A DNA stretch of 9,347 nucleotides from JAJPXI01 sp045595705 (lineage in GTDB: Bacteria > Bacillota > Clostridia > Oscillospirales > Oscillospiraceae): NCBI GenBank assembly GCA_045595705.1, contig JAZOBA010000015.1, positions 1 to 9,347 of the forward strand, given 5' to 3'. Positions 6,163 through 9,347 of the stretch are shown piece by piece (the stretch's first letter is position 1; every line of letters begins with the position of its first letter). The position numbers and the translations under genes were made by a program. The notes below the pieces were generated by a model that was given only the letters and a program-made list of their open reading frames with translations, made no database searches and was not told where the DNA came from.

Positions 6163-7059
6163 ATGTTCGGTCTGTTTAAAAAGAAAAAAGAGGTGCCTCA
6201 AAGCGCCACCACCCCCGTTGCAGAACCGGAATCCGCATCCACCCATGAGGAGGACGCCGCTCAGACTGCACGCCATGCCTTCCTGTCCCGGTTCCCCGGC
6301 AAGGAAACCGACGTTCTGGGTATCACCGACCCCGGCGGCGTGGCCGCCGAAAAGGTGGAGGGCACCGAGCTGTGGAAGGTCACCATCGGTCTGACCGCAT
6401 GGATGGACGAATACGAGCAGGAACTGCATCAGTCCCCCGCCCGCTTTGAGGCCATGGTGGATGAGACCCTGCTGGATTATCTGCGCGCCCGAATCCCCCG
6501 CAACTTTATCATTACCGCCACCGTCCGCCCCTGCGAAGAGGACGCCGGCCGTTTCCTGATGACCGACCTGCCCAAACCGGCCTTTGACCCTCAACTGAAG
6601 GCTCTGCTGGAAGAGCAGAAGAAGCCGGTCACACTGGAGGTGGAAGGGCTGGGTACCTTCACCCTGAACCGCGCTCTGGGATGGTACGATGCCAGCGTGG
6701 AATGGATGGGCGAAGAAATTTCCCTCAACCTCGACCAGAGCGAAGAGACCCTGACCGACGCCCAGGAGACCGCCAAAGCCCTGACCGACGCTCAGGCAGA
6801 CTGGGATCTGCGTGTGCGCACCTTCGCCGCCGAGCAGTTGCTGGCACAGGTCAATGAACTGGTCCGGAGCGAGGATGAAGACGCTGAACTGTACACCGCC
6901 GAAATGCTGGCCCAGCAGTTCCAGATCGACTCCATTCTGGCCGGTCCGGACGGTGCTTTCGAGTTCTGGTTCAGCGACGATGACCTGTTTATGGCACACC
7001 CCGTCCACGTGACCGGCACCTTGGAACAGGGTCCCCAGCTGGCCGAGATGGACGACTGA
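6163..7059 (+). CDS. DUF2262 domain protein of unknown function
   Basis: 298 residues, cytoplasmic, very acidic apart from a basic start (MFGLFKKKKE). The C-terminal part (about 157-298) matches my recollection of DUF2262: TFTLNRALGWYDASVEWMG (165-183), then WDLRVRTFAAEQLL (214-227), then the ending PDGAFEFWFSDDDLF (262-276) with HPVHVTG. The middle part (about 35-140) is an alpha/beta region I do not recognise: ELWKVTIGLTAWMDEYEQE, then two short strand-rich stretches around IPRNFIITATV. No signal peptide, membrane segment or clear catalytic motif is seen. LTDAQ occurs twice within 15 residues (197-211), a small internal repeat. AGGAG (6149-6153) lies 9 bases before the ATG. The position between dut and maf suggests co-expression but gives no function; the DUF2262 match is from memory and should be tested. 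Confidence 0.8.
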   Translation: MFGLFKKKKEVPQSATTPVAEPESASTHEEDAAQTARHAFLSRFPGKETDVLGITDPGGVAAEKVEGTELWKVTIGLTAWMDEYEQELHQSPARFEAMVDETLLDYLRARIPRNFIITATVRPCEEDAGRFLMTDLPKPAFDPQLKALLEEQKKPVTLEVEGLGTFTLNRALGWYDASVEWMGEEISLNLDQSEETLTDAQETAKALTDAQADWDLRVRTFAAEQLLAQVNELVRSEDEDAELYTAEMLAQQFQIDSILAGPDGAFEFWFSDDDLFMAHPVHVTGTLEQGPQLAEMDD

Positions 7060-7085
7060 GCCGTCCTCACAAAGGAGAAACTGAT

Positions 7086-7676
7086 ATGAACATCATTCTG
7101 GCCTCCGGCTCCCCCCGCAGACGGGAACTGCTGGAGCGCATGGGCATCGAGGACTTTGAAATCATCACCTCGGATGCCGACGAATCTGTGGACGAATCCC
7201 TTCCCCCTGCCGAGCAGGTGGAGATCCTTTCCCGCCGCAAGGCGGATGCCGTGGCCGCCGAAGTATCCCCCGACGCTCTGATCATCGCCGCCGACACTGT
7301 GGTAGCCATGGACGGCGTGGTGCTGGGCAAGCCGTCCGATGAGGAGGACGCATTCCGGATGCTGTCCGCCCTGTCCGGCGTACGCCACCACGTTTTCACC
7401 GGCGTCACCGTCCGCATGGGTGACCGGGTTCTGACCCGGCACGAGGTCACTTCGGTGGATTTCCGCACGCTGGAGACCGAAGAAGTGGAACAATACATTG
7501 CCACCGGCGAATGTATGGACAAAGCCGGTTCCTACGGCATTCAGGGCTACGGTTGCCTTCTGGTGGAGGGCATCGTAGGTGACTATTACAATGTCATGGG
7601 TCTTCCTGTCGCCCTGCTTTCTCAGATGCTCAAGCAGTTCGGTGTGGACTGCCTGAAGCTGGCCGCCCGAAACTAA
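7086..7676 (+). CDS. maf: Maf nucleotide pyrophosphatase, likely dTTP/UTP type
   Basis: 196 residues, the usual length. Maf proteins hydrolyse non-canonical or excess nucleoside triphosphates to monophosphates, and overproduction blocks septation in Bacillus. Seen motifs: IILASGSPRRRELL (3-16), AADTVV (68-73) with Asp70 as the expected general base, LGKP (80-83), HHVFTGV (101-107), YIATGECMDKAGSYGIQG (137-154) and GDYYNVMGLP (165-174). Arg12, Thr71 and Gln153 occupy positions that, as I recall, mark the YhdE-type dTTP/UTP pyrophosphatases rather than the YceF (m7GTP) type. AAGGAG (7072-7077) sits 8 bases before the ATG. It stands 18 bases before mreC, consistent with the widespread maf-mre neighbourhood. 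Confidence 0.95.
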   Translation: MNIILASGSPRRRELLERMGIEDFEIITSDADESVDESLPPAEQVEILSRRKADAVAAEVSPDALIIAADTVVAMDGVVLGKPSDEEDAFRMLSALSGVRHHVFTGVTVRMGDRVLTRHEVTSVDFRTLETEEVEQYIATGECMDKAGSYGIQGYGCLLVEGIVGDYYNVMGLPVALLSQMLKQFGVDCLKLAARN

Positions 7677-7682
7677 TTCAAC

Positions 7683-7687
7683 GAGGT
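7683..7687 (+). promoter_or_regulatory. Ribosome binding site supporting a TTG start for mreC
   Basis: GAGGT lies 7 bases before TTG at 7695. The next in-frame ATG (codon 30) would remove the membrane anchor, so the TTG start is preferred. Confidence 0.7.
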
Positions 7688-7694
7688 ATTCATT

Positions 7695-8537
7695 TTGAAC
7701 AGACCGTCTCGTCCCAAGGGAATATGGATCGTTGTAGCCGCCGCGGTTCTCGCGGTGGTTACTTTCGTTGTCTCTTCCCTGATGGGTGGCTCTGCCAACC
7801 CGGTTTCAGGCGTGTTGGGTGTGATCACCACCCCCCTGCGCGGCGCGGTCAGTTCCTTTGCCAACTGGGTGGAAAATCGGTACGACTACGCCTTCCGTTA
7901 CGATGCGTTGGTGGAAGAAAATGAGTTGCTGAAACAGCGCATTGCCGAGCTGGAAGCCCTGAACCGCGACAGTGCTGATGCCATGGAGGAAAACGAGGTC
8001 CTGCGTGACATCCTTGAGCTGGACCAAAAGCGAAAGGACTTTGTCTGGGAACTGGCTCATGTTACCGCCCGGGGCGCCACCAACTGGTCGTCCACCGTCA
8101 CCCTGAACAAGGGCAGTCACCACGGCATTTCTGCCGGCAACTGCGTGGTGGATCGCTACGGCAATCTGGTGGGCGTCGTGGAGGAAGTTTCCCTGAACTG
8201 GTGCACCGTCATCACTGTCATTGACCCCGAACTGGAAATGGGCGCTCTGGTGGCACGCACCAACAGCGCCGCCATTCTGGAGGGTGACTTCACTCTGATG
8301 GGACAGGGCAAGCTGAAACTGTCCTATCTGCCCGAAACCACTCTGCTCCTGTCCGGCGACGAGGTTCTGACCTCGGGCATGGGCGGTGTGTACCCCTCCG
8401 GTCTGAAAGTGGCCACCATTGACGAACTGCGCACCGAGCCCTCCGGCATGGGCCGCTATGCCGTTCTGTCTCCCGCTGCCGATTTGGACGAACTGCATCA
8501 GGTATTTATTATCACGCAGTTCGACATCGTCGAGTAA
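7695..8537 (+). CDS. mreC: Rod shape-determining protein MreC
   Basis: 280 residues, typical length. MreC is a bitopic membrane protein whose extracellular part links MreB/MreD/RodA to PBP2 and activates wall synthesis along the cell side. A short basic N-terminus (NRPSRPK) precedes one membrane segment (about 10-30). A coiled coil (about 68-112, ENELLKQRIAELEAL and a following heptad run) comes next, then the beta-barrel domain with GISAGNCVVDRYGNLVGVV (144-162) and the hallmark TSGMGGVYPSGLKVA (226-240). The start codon is TTG, chosen because no upstream ATG exists in frame and a later start would lose the anchor. mreD follows after 10 bases. No mreB lies next to it in the window. Confidence 0.94.
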   Translation: MNRPSRPKGIWIVVAAAVLAVVTFVVSSLMGGSANPVSGVLGVITTPLRGAVSSFANWVENRYDYAFRYDALVEENELLKQRIAELEALNRDSADAMEENEVLRDILELDQKRKDFVWELAHVTARGATNWSSTVTLNKGSHHGISAGNCVVDRYGNLVGVVEEVSLNWCTVITVIDPELEMGALVARTNSAAILEGDFTLMGQGKLKLSYLPETTLLLSGDEVLTSGMGGVYPSGLKVATIDELRTEPSGMGRYAVLSPAADLDELHQVFIITQFDIVE

Positions 8538-8547
8538 GGGGGCTGCC

Positions 8548-9060
8548 ATGACACGGCGTGATTTTCTGATCAAGTGGCTGGTGTACGCGCTGGCTTTGAT
8601 TCCTGTTCTGACTTTGAACCTGTTTCTTTTTCCCCGCATCCCCTTGTTTGGAACTGTCCCCGCTCTGCTCCCGGTTGCCGCCATGACGGTGGCCGTTCTG
8701 GAAGGACCCGCAGGCGGTGCCGGCTTTGGCCTGTTCGTGGGCATTCTGGTCGATGCCCTGATCCCCGGTATTCCGGGGACCATGACCTTCGCCCTGTCCC
8801 TTCTGGGCGCCTGCTCCGGCATAGCTGCCCGCTACGGCGTGCACCAGAATCTGACAGGGTGCCTGATTTGCTCCGGCAGCTCGCTGATTGTCATCAATCT
8901 GGTTCGGGTGATGTTCCTGCTCCTGCGTGATACCGCCCCCCTAAGCGTTCTGCTTCTGACCGCCTTGAGCGAAATCTTCTGGTCCTTGGTTTTCCTGCCT
9001 CTGGTCTACGGAATTTTCCTGTGGGTTTTCCACCGGGTCCCCAAGGCCACGGTACTTTAA
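8548..9060 (+). CDS. mreD: Rod shape-determining protein MreD
   Basis: 170 residues, normal for MreD, an integral membrane partner of MreC in the elongasome. It is almost wholly hydrophobic, with about five to six membrane segments (roughly 8-28, 36-51, 56-73, 80-95, 103-127, 132-161). It shows the GLFVGILVDALIPGIPGTMTF pattern (61-81) typical of MreD, where an Asp sits between two helices. The ATG at 8548 has AAGGGGG (8536-8542) 5 bases upstream; an in-frame opening back to 8419 lies inside mreC and is not used. In many Clostridia the PBP2 gene (mrdA) follows mreD, but here non-coding DNA follows for at least 287 bases. Confidence 0.92.
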   Translation: MTRRDFLIKWLVYALALIPVLTLNLFLFPRIPLFGTVPALLPVAAMTVAVLEGPAGGAGFGLFVGILVDALIPGIPGTMTFALSLLGACSGIAARYGVHQNLTGCLICSGSSLIVINLVRVMFLLLRDTAPLSVLLLTALSEIFWSLVFLPLVYGIFLWVFHRVPKATVL

Positions 9061-9064
9061 TACC

Positions 9065-9081
9065 GCGGCACCTTGTGCCGC
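9065..9081 (+). other. Hairpin directly after mreD, possible weak terminator
   Basis: GCGGCAC (9065-9071) pairs perfectly with GTGCCGC (9075-9081) around a CTT loop, 4 bases after the mreD stop. Only two T's follow, so as an intrinsic terminator it is weak. It could also protect the 3' end of the mRNA. Confidence 0.4.
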
Positions 9082-9093
9082 TTCAAGCACGAA

Positions 9094-9188
9094 GTAAGAG
9101 TGAATAGTGAATAAGTATGGTATTCCCTGCGGGAATTGATTCGATTTGCCCCATAGGGGCACCATACCTATTCACTGTTCACTATTCC
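9094..9188. repeat. Structured inverted-repeat element (MITE- or REP-like candidate)
   Basis: Two 28-base arms (9094-9121 and 9161-9188) are inverted copies with 4 mismatches, built on the unit GTGAATA (AGTGAATAGTGAATA on the left). The enclosed part folds into two further perfect hairpins: ATTCCC-TGC-GGGAAT (9122-9136) and TGCCCC-ATA-GGGGCA (9147-9161, sharing its last base with the right arm). The whole can therefore form a stem closing two small hairpins, as DNA cruciform or RNA. No coding frame of note and no clear target-site duplication is seen. Copy number in the genome is unknown from this window. Confidence 0.7.
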
Positions 9189-9347
9189 TTATTCCCTACT
9201 GCCTGCAGAAAGACTAACTATTAAATGTCAAGAGGAAAACTGAAGACTGGCTCCAAATTGTAGACGGCTTAGAAAAGGGCATAGCAAAGCTGACGTCCGT
9301 TGGACGCCTGGTCGAGTTTATGTAAGCAAAAAGATTACGTAGCGCTG
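9189..9347. other. Low-GC non-coding tail, nothing recognised
   Basis: By hand count 70 of the 157 bases from 9191 to 9347 are G or C (about 45%), below the surrounding genes. Contents seen: a 5-bp hairpin CGTCC-GTT-GGACG (9294-9306), and a stop-free stretch 9218-9325 on the + strand without an ATG, GTG or TTG near its start. No RNA family, promoter with both boxes, or protein family is recognised. It could be the leader of the next gene, a gene remnant or foreign DNA. Confidence 0.5.

Noticed and set aside
8419..8547. In-frame upstream extension of mreD into mreC
   Set aside because: The extension is not MreD-like, and the ATG at 8548 has a ribosome site and yields a normal 170-residue MreD.
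9218..9325. Stop-free 32-36 codon stretch as a small gene
   Set aside because: No ATG, GTG or TTG start and no ribosome site; a frame this short is expected by chance. Kept only as part of the finding on the tail.
9189..9347. Riboswitch (c-di-GMP or similar) in the tail, suggested by GCAAAGC near 9284
   Set aside because: The other conserved blocks of the GEMM-type aptamer are missing or out of order, and no other known aptamer core was recognised.
1..9347. CRISPR array, tRNA or rRNA genes
   Set aside because: No regularly spaced direct repeats and no tRNA or rRNA signature stretches were seen on either strand.

Overview
The window is a GC-rich bacterial chromosome segment, dense with coding sequence and strongly biased to C/G-ending codons. 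Gene content points to Firmicutes, class Clostridia, most likely a gut Oscillospiraceae/Ruminococcaceae-type organism. The support for this is a DnaD-family protein next to a DnaI/DnaC-type helicase loader, a zapA followed by a U32 protein carrying the DUF3656 architecture, a maf-mreC-mreD run, and a serpin of the kind known from gut Clostridia. The taxonomic call is an inference from family knowledge; no species can be named.

Layout: (1) 1-975, +, the 3' three-quarters or so of a serpin gene whose 5' end lies outside the window. (2) 989-1021, a strong hairpin with T-tracts on both strands that separates two convergent transcription units. (3) 1032-2999, -, a two-gene replication-initiation operon: DnaD-like protein, then a DnaI/DnaC-like helicase loader starting directly after the DnaD stop codon. 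(4) 3000-3212, an AT-rich divergent promoter region with a good promoter for zapA, a plausible one for the dnaD-like gene and a short palindrome resembling a Spo0A box. (5) 3213-9060, +, seven closely spaced genes: zapA, U32/DUF3656 protein, dut, a DUF2262 protein, maf, mreC, mreD. (6) 9061-9347, non-coding: a small hairpin just after mreD, a 95-bp structured inverted-repeat element at 9094-9188, then about 160 bases at roughly 45% GC with no recognisable gene.

How the genes fit together: the left arm handles loading of the replicative helicase. The right arm combines Z-ring assembly (ZapA), RNA hydroxylation (U32 family), nucleotide-pool cleaning (dUTPase and Maf) and the elongasome (MreC, MreD). 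Apart from the 73-base gap before dut, gaps on the right arm are 1 to 32 bases, so co-transcription over much of it is likely but inferred.

I see no clear new multi-gene system. The items most worth a second look are the predicted elastase-type reactive loop of the serpin, the structured repeat after mreD together with the low-GC tail, the DUF2262 gene embedded between dut and maf, the lack of mreB between maf and mreC, and the duplicated barrel of the U32 protein with a second cysteine set.
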